This document shows positions 16,392 through 23,042 of a DNA stretch of 64,000 bases, one piece after another. The translations under genes were made by a program, and so were the position numbers. This DNA is from JAKFEW01 sp036675505. Its GTDB lineage: Bacteria; Cyanobacteriota; Sericytochromatia; S15B-MN24; JAQBPE01. The DNA is taken from contig JAKFEW010000105.1 in assembly GCA_036675505.1 (NCBI GenBank), forward strand, positions 1-64,000, read 5' to 3'. The number at the start of each line of letters is the position of its first letter. Positions within the stretch are counted from its first letter, which is position 1. The notes beneath the pieces were generated by a model. The model was not told where the DNA came from, ran no database searches, and was given only the letters and a program-made list of their open reading frames with translations.

Positions 16392-17027
16392 ATGTACCTG
16401 CACCGCCCGCTCGCCGCCCTCGCCGCCCTCGCAATGCTGGCCGGCTGCGGTCGCTCCACGGCGAACGCGCCCGCCGCCCCGCGCGTCAAGACGCCGGCCG
16501 TGGCCACCGCGCAGGGCGTGTTCAACCAGCCCGTCGTGATCGACGCCTGGCTGAACGACGCGCTCGCGCGTTACGACCACAACCGGGACAGCGACATCGA
16601 CTTCGCGCCCACCGGCTGGTTCGCCCGCGACGAGCGCGAGCGCCAGGAGACCGTGCGGCGCGAGGAGCGCGATGAGCAGGGCCGGCTCGTGCGGCTCCGC
16701 TACACCACTTACACCTACACCCTGCGCGACCTCTTCTACGCCGCGGACCGCGACGCCGACCGCACGGCCACACGCAGCGAGCTCACCGCCGTGCTCGCGA
16801 AGTTCGACGCGAACAGCGACGGCGAGCTCACGCGCCGGGGCTTGTGGGGCCTGATCACCTTCAAGCCCAAGGGTGAATACGATCGCTTCCGCGACGCGTA
16901 CGGCGAGCGGATCGCGGACGTGGACCACCGCGACGTCGACGTGAACGACCGCGCGGGCCAGATCGCGATCGAGCGCGAGGCGCCATTGGTGTCGGCGCCG
17001 ACGACCGACGAAGAGGCCCTGAGATAG
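16392..17027 (+). CDS. EF-hand lipoprotein
   Basis: 211 residues with a lipoprotein signal (MLAGC, Cys at residue 18). Three calcium-loop-like segments are visible: 'DHNRDSDIDF' near residue 62, 'DRDADRTATRSE' near residue 119 and 'DANSDGELTRRG' near residue 137. The last is the best match to the Dx(D/N)xDG loop. Very rich in Arg/Asp. Probably binds calcium at the cell envelope; a shorter EF-hand lipoprotein is encoded at 53938. The upstream leader is AT-rich with direct repeats. The gene is convergent with the next lipoprotein and shares a hairpin terminator. Confidence 0.78.
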   Translation: MYLHRPLAALAALAMLAGCGRSTANAPAAPRVKTPAVATAQGVFNQPVVIDAWLNDALARYDHNRDSDIDFAPTGWFARDERERQETVRREERDEQGRLVRLRYTTYTYTLRDLFYAADRDADRTATRSELTAVLAKFDANSDGELTRRGLWGLITFKPKGEYDRFRDAYGERIADVDHRDVDVNDRAGQIAIEREAPLVSAPTTDEEALR

Positions 17028-17031
17028 TCCG

Positions 17032-17066
17032 CCGGCGCCCGCTCCCCTGCGGCGAGCGGGCGCCGG
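17032..17066. terminator. Bidirectional hairpin terminator
   Basis: Perfect 13-bp stem 17032-17044 / 17054-17066 with a 9-nt loop, between two convergent stop codons (17027 and 17070). No U-tract on either side, so termination may be factor-dependent. Confidence 0.65.
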
Positions 17067-17069
17067 GTG

Positions 17070-17654
17070 CTAGTTCGCGAACCAGTCCGAATCGCCGGGC
17101 GGGTTCGTGATCGACGGGCCGATCTGCGCGCGGCCCGCGGCCTTGCCGAAGGTCAGGTCGAAGTCGCCGTTGACGACGCGCACGCTGCCCTGGCCGTCGG
17201 CCGCGATCAGCGAGGTGGTGCCGTCGTCCATCTTGAAGGTGGTCTGGCCGTTGGCGGCGCTGACGATCTGGGCCTTGTTCTCGAAGGTTTCCTTGTCGGA
17301 CACGTTCTTCACCGTGAACTGGTAGGGCCAGGCCGTGTCGCCCCGGCGGGTGATCGCGAAGGTGACTTCCTTCGAGATGGTGATGAAGCCGACCTTGGCG
17401 CCGAGCTTCGCGGCCACGTCGAGGTGCGCCTCGTCGAGCGCCTTGACCGTGCCGGTGCCCTTGATCTTGTAGGTCTTGTACTTGCCCGCGACGTTCTGCT
17501 GGACGCCCACCGGCACGCCGGGGACTTCGACGATGGGGCCGCGGCTGGCCGCGCGGAAGGGCTGGTTCGATTTGATATGGGAGGCGCGATACACCTGGGT
17601 GCCGCAGCCGGAAAGGGTCAGGATCGCCAGGGCGATCGCGAGCCGGGTCTTCAT
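17070..17654 (-). CDS. Hypothetical lipoprotein
   Basis: 194 residues; lipoprotein signal with lipobox TLSGC (Cys17). The mature part is beta-strand-rich and basic: 'TYKIKGTGTVKALDEAHLDV', 'FITISKEVTFAITRRGDTAW', 'FTVKNVSDKETFENKAQIV', then 'GQTTFKMDDGTTSLIAADGQ'. No family recognised; the pattern suggests a small beta-sandwich or barrel-like lipocalin-type domain. AGAGAGGAGCACTACG precedes the ATG (good Shine-Dalgarno). A promoter is visible at 17704-17732. Monocistronic and convergent with the EF-hand lipoprotein. Confidence 0.75.
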   Translation of the reverse strand: MKTRLAIALAILTLSGCGTQVYRASHIKSNQPFRAASRGPIVEVPGVPVGVQQNVAGKYKTYKIKGTGTVKALDEAHLDVAAKLGAKVGFITISKEVTFAITRRGDTAWPYQFTVKNVSDKETFENKAQIVSAANGQTTFKMDDGTTSLIAADGQGSVRVVNGDFDLTFGKAAGRAQIGPSITNPPGDSDWFAN

Positions 17655-17703
17655 CGTAGTGCTCCTCTCTCACCAGCGGGGCCCCCGGCCCCGGGTGGAT
17701 GAG

Positions 17704-17732
17704 ATATAACGGAGCGTCGGCCCGCTCAGAAA
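17704..17732 (-). promoter_or_regulatory. Promoter of the 17070-17654 lipoprotein
   Basis: Minus strand TTTCTG (17727-17732), 17-bp spacer, TTATAT (17704-17709). The leader to the ATG would be about 45 nt. Confidence 0.4.
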
Positions 17733-17773
17733 CTGTTAGCGCACGAGTTTACGAAGATTTAACGCCGCTTTCA

Positions 17774-18082
17774 TCAAAACTCGGGATCGGCGGCGGTCTT
17801 CCTCTCGAGGGCGCCGCCGTCACCGAGGGCGAGGTCGGGGCGCAGGAACCAGGCAGGGTCCTTGCCGTAGAGCTTCGCCAGGACGATCAGCTCGACCACG
17901 TCGAGTCGCCGCTGTCCGTTTTCCAGCTCGCTGATGATGCTATGAGAGCCGATCCCGAGGCGTTCCGCGACATCCCGCTGGTTGAGGCCCGCATCTTCAC
18001 GGGATTTGCGGAGCTTTGCGGCCAGGTTTCTACGCTCGATTTCCGTTTGTTTCCGCCACTCGGGCAATCTACGGCCTTTCAC
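17774..18082 (-). CDS. XRE-type helix-turn-helix regulator
   Basis: 102 residues with a Cro/C1-type HTH at about 18-75: 'LAAKLRKSREDAGLNQRDVA' then 'LGIGSHSIISELENGQRRLD'. The remainder is a short acidic tail. Starts at GTG 18082; no strong ribosome binding site. Only 25 bp separate it from the divergent response-regulator gene, so the XRE protein is positioned to control that promoter and its own. No toxin or phage gene is adjacent, so a simple chromosomal regulator is likelier than an antitoxin. Confidence 0.85.
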   Translation of the reverse strand: MKGRRLPEWRKQTEIERRNLAAKLRKSREDAGLNQRDVAERLGIGSHSIISELENGQRRLDVVELIVLAKLYGKDPAWFLRPDLALGDGGALERKTAADPEF

Positions 18083-18107
18083 GCTAGCTTGCTGGACAAC
18101 AACTTAT

Positions 18108-18599
18108 ATGTCAAAAGAGCCAAGGTGCCAAAAGGCGAACACATTTGATATCCTGACATCCGGGTCGGACGTCGCCATTGCCGATCTGGACGACGGAGTC
18201 AGCTTGCTCGGTTCCCCTCCCACAGCCCCTCGGATCCTCCTGGTCGAGGATGACGAGCACAACGCCGAAATTGCCCGGGTGGCGCTGGTCAACGCGGGCT
18301 TCGTCGTCACGTGGGTGGACGCCGGCGAGGCGGCGCTCGCCTGTGCGCGGGAGGGCGGCTGGGCGGCGATCGTGCTCGATATGCACCTGCCCGACCTGGA
18401 CGGGCTCGGCGTGAGCCGCGCGCTCCGTGCGGATGCCACACATTCTGACGTGCCGATCCTCGGCGTGTCGGCCCTCGCGTCGACGGCCGATCGGGCGGCG
18501 GCGTCGGCCGCCGGGATCGACGTCTACCTGACCAAGCCGTACCGGCGCCAGGAACTGCTCGACGCCCTCACCGAGGCGATCGCCAGGCGGCGCGGTTAG
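18108..18599 (+). CDS. Single-domain response regulator
   Basis: 163 residues: an N-terminal extension of about 45 residues, then a full receiver domain beginning 'RILLVEDDEHNAEIARVAL'. The acidic pair (Glu-Asp-Asp), phosphoacceptor Asp in 'IVLDMHLPDLDG', and Lys in 'YLTKPY' are present. No output domain, so it probably relays phosphate or acts through protein contacts. The start at 18108 is an ATG just 25 bp from the divergent XRE gene; longer upstream frames would overlap that gene. The end overlaps the convergent DUF885 gene by 4 bp. Candidate kinases in the window are encoded at 35370, 59204 and 61167, but no partner is adjacent. Confidence 0.85.
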   Translation: MSKEPRCQKANTFDILTSGSDVAIADLDDGVSLLGSPPTAPRILLVEDDEHNAEIARVALVNAGFVVTWVDAGEAALACAREGGWAAIVLDMHLPDLDGLGVSRALRADATHSDVPILGVSALASTADRAAASAAGIDVYLTKPYRRQELLDALTEAIARRRG

Positions 18600-20263
18600 A
18601 GCAAGCCGTCCCGGCTGCCCAGCAACGCCTCGCGGATCAGCGGCAGGGGCAGCGGGCCCTGGGCGAGGAACGCGTCGTGGAACTCGCGCAGCGAGAACGC
18701 GTCGCCCTTGAGGTCCGCGTAGTCCTCGCGCAGCTTGAGCACCATCAACTTGCCGAGCGTGTAGTAACCGTAGGTCGGGTCGGTCGTGCCGCGCCAGGCC
18801 TCGGCCTTCGCCACCGGCCGGGCCAGGTTGGCCTCCTGCTCGAAGAAGGCCTGCGCCTCGGGCACGGTCATGCCGCCCGTATGCAACTTGATGCCCGCCA
18901 CCAGGCGCGCGTTGCGCAGCAGCGCGTCCTGCAACATCGCGAGGCGGTAGCGCGGCGCGTTGCCGCGGAAACCCTCATCGAGCATCATCTGCTCGCAATA
19001 GTGGGCCCAGCCCTCGGCGTTGGAAGGCGCCCACATGATGCGGCGCGTCACCGTGGGGAATTGCTGCAGCAGCAAGAACTGGACGTAGTGACCCGGATAG
19101 GCCTCATGGACCGAAAGGTTGCTGACGCCCGCCTCGGTCCACTGGGCCATGTAGGCCTCTTGCTCCTCGAGCGGCCAGGCCGGGTTGGGCAGGGTCATGT
19201 AGTAATAGGCTTCGGTCGAGACCGTCTCGAAGGGCCCGGGCGTGTCCATCGCGGCGGACACCGTCGCGCGCATGAAGGGCGGCGTCTCGATCACGTTGAC
19301 GGGCCGCGCTTCGGGCAGCGTGAGCAGCTCGCGCTCGGCGATGAAGGCGCGGATCTCGTCGAGCATCTCGCGCGTCGCGTCGAGCAGGCGCGCGGGCGAC
19401 AGGTGGTCCTTGCCGAGCGAGGCCAGCACCTCGCCGGGCGTCGATTTCGGGTCGATCTCGGCGGCCAGGCGGGCGAGCTCCTGCTGGTTGCGGCGCAGGT
19501 CGGCCTCGCCGATCGCGACCAGCCTCGCGAGGGGCAACTCGACCAGCTCGTCGTGGTAGAGCTTGCGCAAGAAGGCGTCCTCGCCGATCGCGTAGTCGCC
19601 GCTGGAGCGCGGCAGCACGACGTCGCGCAGGAACGTCTCGTAGCGGTCGAAGGCCTGCATCACCGCGTGGCGGCCCTCGTCGAGCGCCTTCAGCCGCGCG
19701 GGGTCGTCGAGCCCCTCGAAGGCCTCGGCGACGGTCGTCTCGAAGAACTTGCGGTTGCCCTCGATCTGGTCGAGCGCGAGCTCGGTGTACACGTGGGGCG
19801 GGTCGCCGAGGTTGCGCTCGGCCTCGCGCAGCACGCCCGGCATCTTCGCCATGCGCGCGACCAGCGCGTCGAGCCGCTGCGCCGCCGGCGCGAAATCCCG
19901 GTAAATCAGCGTGAAGGCGCTCTCCGTGAGGCTGCTCGTGTAGAAATCCGGGTTGCGCTCGAGCGGCCGCGTCACGCGCGCCGACTCGATCACGCCGCTG
20001 ATCGTCGCGAGCAGCCACTCGAGGTCGTGGCGCTGCACCTCGCTGAGCGTCTCGGGCTCGAACTCCTCGAACTCGAGGCGGAACTCCTTGAGCGCCGCGA
20101 TCTCGTCGGCGAGGCCGTCGAGCGTGTAGTCCTCGAGCTCGGGATCATGCTCGTGGCGGCCGAGCACCGTGCCCCAGGTGGGGTGGCGGCGCAAGCGCTC
20201 CGCATGGAAGCGCTCCACGAGGTCCTCGAAGGCGGCATCGACGTTCGTCGCGGTGGGCTGCAT
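18596..20263 (-). CDS. DUF885 family protein (putative metallopeptidase)
   Basis: 555-residue DUF885 protein, typical length. The family signature 'VHEAYPGHYVQ' (HExxxGH type) and 'SNAEGWAHYCEQM', about 40 residues later, supply the presumed zinc ligands and catalytic glutamate. Other conserved blocks are 'RRHPTWGTVLG' near the start, 'RNPDFYTSSL' and 'PTYGYYTLGKLMVLKLRE' near the end. No signal peptide, so a cytoplasmic peptidase of unknown substrate is inferred. The start at 20263 was chosen because the protein aligns with the family from there and the upstream open frame has non-coding character. A minus-strand TACAAT at 20327-20332 probably drives it. Confidence 0.88.
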   Translation of the reverse strand: MQPTATNVDAAFEDLVERFHAERLRRHPTWGTVLGRHEHDPELEDYTLDGLADEIAALKEFRLEFEEFEPETLSEVQRHDLEWLLATISGVIESARVTRPLERNPDFYTSSLTESAFTLIYRDFAPAAQRLDALVARMAKMPGVLREAERNLGDPPHVYTELALDQIEGNRKFFETTVAEAFEGLDDPARLKALDEGRHAVMQAFDRYETFLRDVVLPRSSGDYAIGEDAFLRKLYHDELVELPLARLVAIGEADLRRNQQELARLAAEIDPKSTPGEVLASLGKDHLSPARLLDATREMLDEIRAFIAERELLTLPEARPVNVIETPPFMRATVSAAMDTPGPFETVSTEAYYYMTLPNPAWPLEEQEAYMAQWTEAGVSNLSVHEAYPGHYVQFLLLQQFPTVTRRIMWAPSNAEGWAHYCEQMMLDEGFRGNAPRYRLAMLQDALLRNARLVAGIKLHTGGMTVPEAQAFFEQEANLARPVAKAEAWRGTTDPTYGYYTLGKLMVLKLREDYADLKGDAFSLREFHDAFLAQGPLPLPLIREALLGSRDGLL

Positions 20264-20326
20264 GGGGTCGGGTCTTCGTGGTCGGCCGCGGGGCAGGCGG
20301 GCGTGGGGGCGCTGGACGGAATCCCA

Positions 20327-20332
20327 ATTGTA
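20327..20332 (-). promoter_or_regulatory. -10 element of the DUF885 gene
   Basis: TACAAT on the minus strand, arranged back-to-back with the forward promoter of the 20366 gene in the same geometry as at 13956-13995. The predicted leader is about 60 nt. Confidence 0.4.
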
Positions 20333-20353
20333 CCGGACGAGCGGATGATCGGA

Positions 20354-20365
20354 TATGCTCACAGG
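20354..20365 (+). promoter_or_regulatory. Leaderless-type -10 element
   Basis: TATGCT at 20354-20359, then 6 nt, then the ATG at 20366. TACCGG lies 17 bp upstream (20331-20336). No Shine-Dalgarno. Confidence 0.55.
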
Positions 20366-21271
20366 ATGTTCCGGATCTGCACGCTCGTGGTCCTCGCCGC
20401 CCTGGCCGCTCCCGCGATCGCCGCGCCGGCGCGCGATCCGCACGCGCCGATCGGCAAGTTCGCGTTCGACGAGGTCTCGGGCCTCGCCGCGTCGCGGCGC
20501 CATCCCGGGCTCTTCTGGGCGATCCGCGACTCGGGCCCGGGCGACCGCACCTCGCTGCTCGCGGTGCGGGTGGCCGGCGACCGCGTGGCGTCGATCCGCC
20601 CGATCCCGCTGGCCGGCGTGCGCAACGTGGACTGGGAGGAGATCGCGATCGACGAGCGCGGCGACCTCTGGATCGCGGACATCGGCAACAACGCCGAGGG
20701 CCGCCGCGACCTCAAGCTCTTGCGCGTCCCGGAGCCCGACCCCGCGGGCGCGGGCCCCGCGCGGGTGGCCGGCACCTACCCTTTCAGCTACCCGGACAAC
20801 CCGCCGTGGGGCACCTCGTTCGACGCCGAGGCGCTGTTCTTCGTGGACGGCGCCGCGTACCTGATCACCAAGACCGCCGAGCACGGCGTGTATCGCTTCC
20901 CGGCGCTCACGCCCGGCCTGCCGGTGACCCTGCGCAAGGTCACGCGGCTGGCCCAGCCGGCGCGCGGGCTCGACGGGCTGGTGTGTGGCGCGGCGATCGC
21001 CCGCGACGGCCGCCGCCTGGCCGTGGTCACCGGCCGGCGACGCGTCTGGGTCTACGAGGCTGGCGCAGCGTCGCTGCGCGGCGACGCGCTGGTGAAGGAC
21101 CTGGCGGCGCGGCCGCCGCGCTGGAGCGCGGCCTTCGACGCCGAGGAGGCCGCCTGGCAGGTCGAGGCCGTGGCGTTCGGGCCGGCCGGCCACGACCTGC
21201 TGCTCGCCGCCGAGGAGGGGCTGATCTGGCGCTTCCCGCGGCGGTTCTACGAGACCTATCCGCCGCCCTGA
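20366..21271 (+). CDS. Secreted beta-propeller-like protein
   Basis: 301 residues with a signal peptide (cleavage likely after 'APAIAA'). Repeating beta motifs such as 'FDEVSGLAASRRHPGLFWAI', 'NVDWEEIAIDERGDLWIADI', 'SFDAEALFFVDGAAYLITK' and 'WQVEAVAFGPAGHDLLLAAE' are spaced like propeller blades. This fits periplasmic/extracellular propellers sometimes annotated as esterase-like or phytase-like, but no catalytic motif can be assigned. It has a leaderless-type start and is divergent from DUF885. It is followed at 21309 by a separate secreted phosphatase gene with its own promoter. Confidence 0.72.
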   Translation: MFRICTLVVLAALAAPAIAAPARDPHAPIGKFAFDEVSGLAASRRHPGLFWAIRDSGPGDRTSLLAVRVAGDRVASIRPIPLAGVRNVDWEEIAIDERGDLWIADIGNNAEGRRDLKLLRVPEPDPAGAGPARVAGTYPFSYPDNPPWGTSFDAEALFFVDGAAYLITKTAEHGVYRFPALTPGLPVTLRKVTRLAQPARGLDGLVCGAAIARDGRRLAVVTGRRRVWVYEAGAASLRGDALVKDLAARPPRWSAAFDAEEAAWQVEAVAFGPAGHDLLLAAEEGLIWRFPRRFYETYPPP

Positions 21272-21296
21272 CCCGAAGCCCGGCGAGGCCCCTGGG

Positions 21297-21308
21297 TATA
21301 TGCGAGCC
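21297..21308 (+). promoter_or_regulatory. Leaderless-type -10 element
   Basis: GGG then TATATG at 21297-21302, 6 nt, ATG at 21309. This favours 21309 over the in-frame ATG at 21300, which lies inside the hexamer. Confidence 0.45.
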
Positions 21309-22010
21309 ATGCGCCACTTCATCCTTACCACAGCCATTCTGCTCGGGGCCGCCTGCGTGGCGGCACCCGCCCCGGCACAGGCCGGCCAGGCCTACTCCTG
21401 CCCGCTGCCCGGCACCAGCAAGGTGGTCTACCGGCTGGCCTGGGTCGAGCCGGGCAAGAGCATGCGCTCGGGTGCCGTGATCGTCGATGGCGACCACCTC
21501 GCAGGCGACAAGCCCACCGACGACGCGGCCGTCGTCGCCGCCTACGCGGGGCTCAAGAAGAAGTACGGCGTCGGTGCAGTGGTCAACCTGCGCATGGAGT
21601 CCGCCGAGGACGCCCGGGCCGCCAAGGCCGCGGGGATCGCCTTTCTGCACCTGCCGATCACCGACGGCGCGGCCCCCACGCCCGACCAGGTGAAGCGCTT
21701 CTTCGCCTTCCACGACGCGCAGCGCGCCAGGAAGACGGTCGTGCTCTGGCACTGCGCGGGCGGCATCGGGCGCACCGGCGTATTCGCCGCGATGCAGCGC
21801 CTGCGGCTGGGGTGGCGCACCGAGGACGCCGCGCGCGAGATGTTCGCGATGGGACTCACCTACGATCAGGCCGTCGAGCACTTGCCCGCGCTCAACGCCT
21901 TCGCGGCCGGCCTGGGCAAGGCGCCCTGGTGGCCAGCCGACTGGCCGCACGGCAAGGCCGCTCCGCACGAGTACCGCCACGTGGCCCGCGCGCTCGCCGC
22001 GACCCGCTGA
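21309..22010 (+). CDS. Secreted dual-specificity / tyrosine phosphatase-like protein
   Basis: 233 residues with an export signal (cleavage near 'PAQAG'). The phosphatase loop 'HCAGGIGRTG' fits the HCxxGxxR(S/T) signature exactly; the general-acid aspartate is probably in 'LPITDGAAPT', about 37 residues earlier. It is a cysteine-dependent phosphatase of the DSP/PTP superfamily. Exported members exist that act on phosphoinositides, phytate or phosphoproteins; the substrate here cannot be told. Starts with no ribosome binding site 6 nt after a TATATG hexamer. Followed by a structured leader of the DoxX gene. Confidence 0.85.
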   Translation: MRHFILTTAILLGAACVAAPAPAQAGQAYSCPLPGTSKVVYRLAWVEPGKSMRSGAVIVDGDHLAGDKPTDDAAVVAAYAGLKKKYGVGAVVNLRMESAEDARAAKAAGIAFLHLPITDGAAPTPDQVKRFFAFHDAQRARKTVVLWHCAGGIGRTGVFAAMQRLRLGWRTEDAAREMFAMGLTYDQAVEHLPALNAFAAGLGKAPWWPADWPHGKAAPHEYRHVARALAATR

Positions 22011-22037
22011 TTTCCCTCGCCCGCCGGTTGAATTCCG

Positions 22038-22079
22038 GCCCGATCCGAGACTTACTGGAAGTAAGCGTTGGGATCAGGC
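22038..22079 (+). promoter_or_regulatory. Nested stem-loop in the leader of the DoxX gene
   Basis: GCC-C-GATCC (22038-22046) pairs with GGATC-A-GGC (22071-22079); inside, CTTAC (22051-22055) pairs with GTAAG (22061-22065). The stem ends 1 nt before the GGAAGG ribosome binding site. It may terminate upstream transcription or control translation. Confidence 0.4.
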
Positions 22080-22097
22080 GGGAAGGATGGTGGGCAC

Positions 22098-22529
22098 ATG
22101 GGGCGGTTCAGAGAACTCGGAACCTGGGTGGTCGCGATTATGCTGGCCGGTGCGTTCCTGCTCACGGGCGGCATGAAGCTCATCGGCTCGCCCGAGATGC
22201 TGGCGACCTTCCAGAGCTGGGGCTACGACAGGTGGTTCATGTACACGATCGGCACGGTCGAGGTGGTCGCGGCGATCGCGCTGCTGATCCCGCCGCTGGC
22301 GTTCTTCGGCGCGCTCGCGATCGTCGCCGAGATGGTCGGCGCGTTCTACACCCACGTCATGGCGGGTGAACACGCGATGCTGATCGTGCCCATCGCGATG
22401 GCCGCGATGGCGGGCTGGCTGGCCTGGGCGCGCCGGCCGAGCTGGCTGGGCGGCCACGTCGGCCACCGGCACCCCGAGTTCCTCTCGGCGATCCCGACCG
22501 AGCAGGAGCGTCGCCGCGAGCGCATGTGA
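22098..22529 (+). CDS. DoxX family membrane protein
   Basis: 143 residues with four predicted membrane segments at about 8-28, 45-68, 72-92 and 98-118. The family opening 'AGAFLLTGGMKLIGSPEMLA' is clear, and a charged His/Arg-rich tail faces one side ('GGHVGHRHPEFLS'). DoxX-family proteins are small inner-membrane proteins with varied or unknown roles (thiosulfate oxidation, redox homeostasis). Start at 22098 with GGAAGG at 22081-22086. A stem-loop occupies the leader. Confidence 0.85.
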   Translation: MGRFRELGTWVVAIMLAGAFLLTGGMKLIGSPEMLATFQSWGYDRWFMYTIGTVEVVAAIALLIPPLAFFGALAIVAEMVGAFYTHVMAGEHAMLIVPIAMAAMAGWLAWARRPSWLGGHVGHRHPEFLSAIPTEQERRRERM

Positions 22530-22631
22530 AATCTTCGTTAAGCCGTTTTAGATCTGGGTGAAATTCGTTCCGCCGGCGGCGCGCGGCGGCGAAGTACCTC
22601 TCGTCCGGGAGATCCCCGGAGGAGGCACCCG

Positions 22632-23042
22632 ATGACCGCCGATCTGCCGAAGAAGAAGCCCCTGCTCGCCGTGATCCTCGAGACCGAGGGCGTGCTCGTC
22701 GGCGAGGCGCTCGATCGCGCGCTGCGCACGTGGAATGGGCGCCGGCAGGAAGGCCGCCCGCTGGCCTTCGGCCAGGTGGTGCTGCAGCTCAAGCTCGTGC
22801 CCACGGGCACGCTCACGCGCTACGTCGCGATGCAGCGCATGATCGCGGCCGCGCCCGGCGGGCGCAAGCCGCTCGGGCTGCTCGCGGTGGAGACCGGCGC
22901 CGTCAAGCCGACGGCGCTGGTGGAGGCGCTCTTCGCCCAGGCGTCGAGCGGCCGCCGCATCGGCGAGCTGCTGCTCGACCGCGGGCTGTTGCGCAAGCCG
23001 CAGCTCGACGCGCTGCTGCACTTCCAGCGCTCGGCCGCCTGA
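22632..23042 (+). CDS. Small protein resembling GspE/MshE N-terminal domain
   Basis: 136 residues, GGAGGAGG 8 nt before the ATG. No signal peptide. Two related segments are visible: 'PLAFGQVVLQLKLVPTGTLT' at about 44-63 and 'GRRIGELLLDRGLLRKPQLD' at about 108-127. This 'xLGxLLLxxGLLsxxxL' pattern is that of the N-terminal domain of type II secretion / type IV pilus ATPases, which binds cyclic di-GMP in MshE. Here it stands alone, with no ATPase. A c-di-GMP- or pilus-related adaptor is a possible reading but unproven. Its stop is directly next to the stop of the convergent lipoprotein (23042/23043). Confidence 0.7.
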   Translation: MTADLPKKKPLLAVILETEGVLVGEALDRALRTWNGRRQEGRPLAFGQVVLQLKLVPTGTLTRYVAMQRMIAAAPGGRKPLGLLAVETGAVKPTALVEALFAQASSGRRIGELLLDRGLLRKPQLDALLHFQRSAA

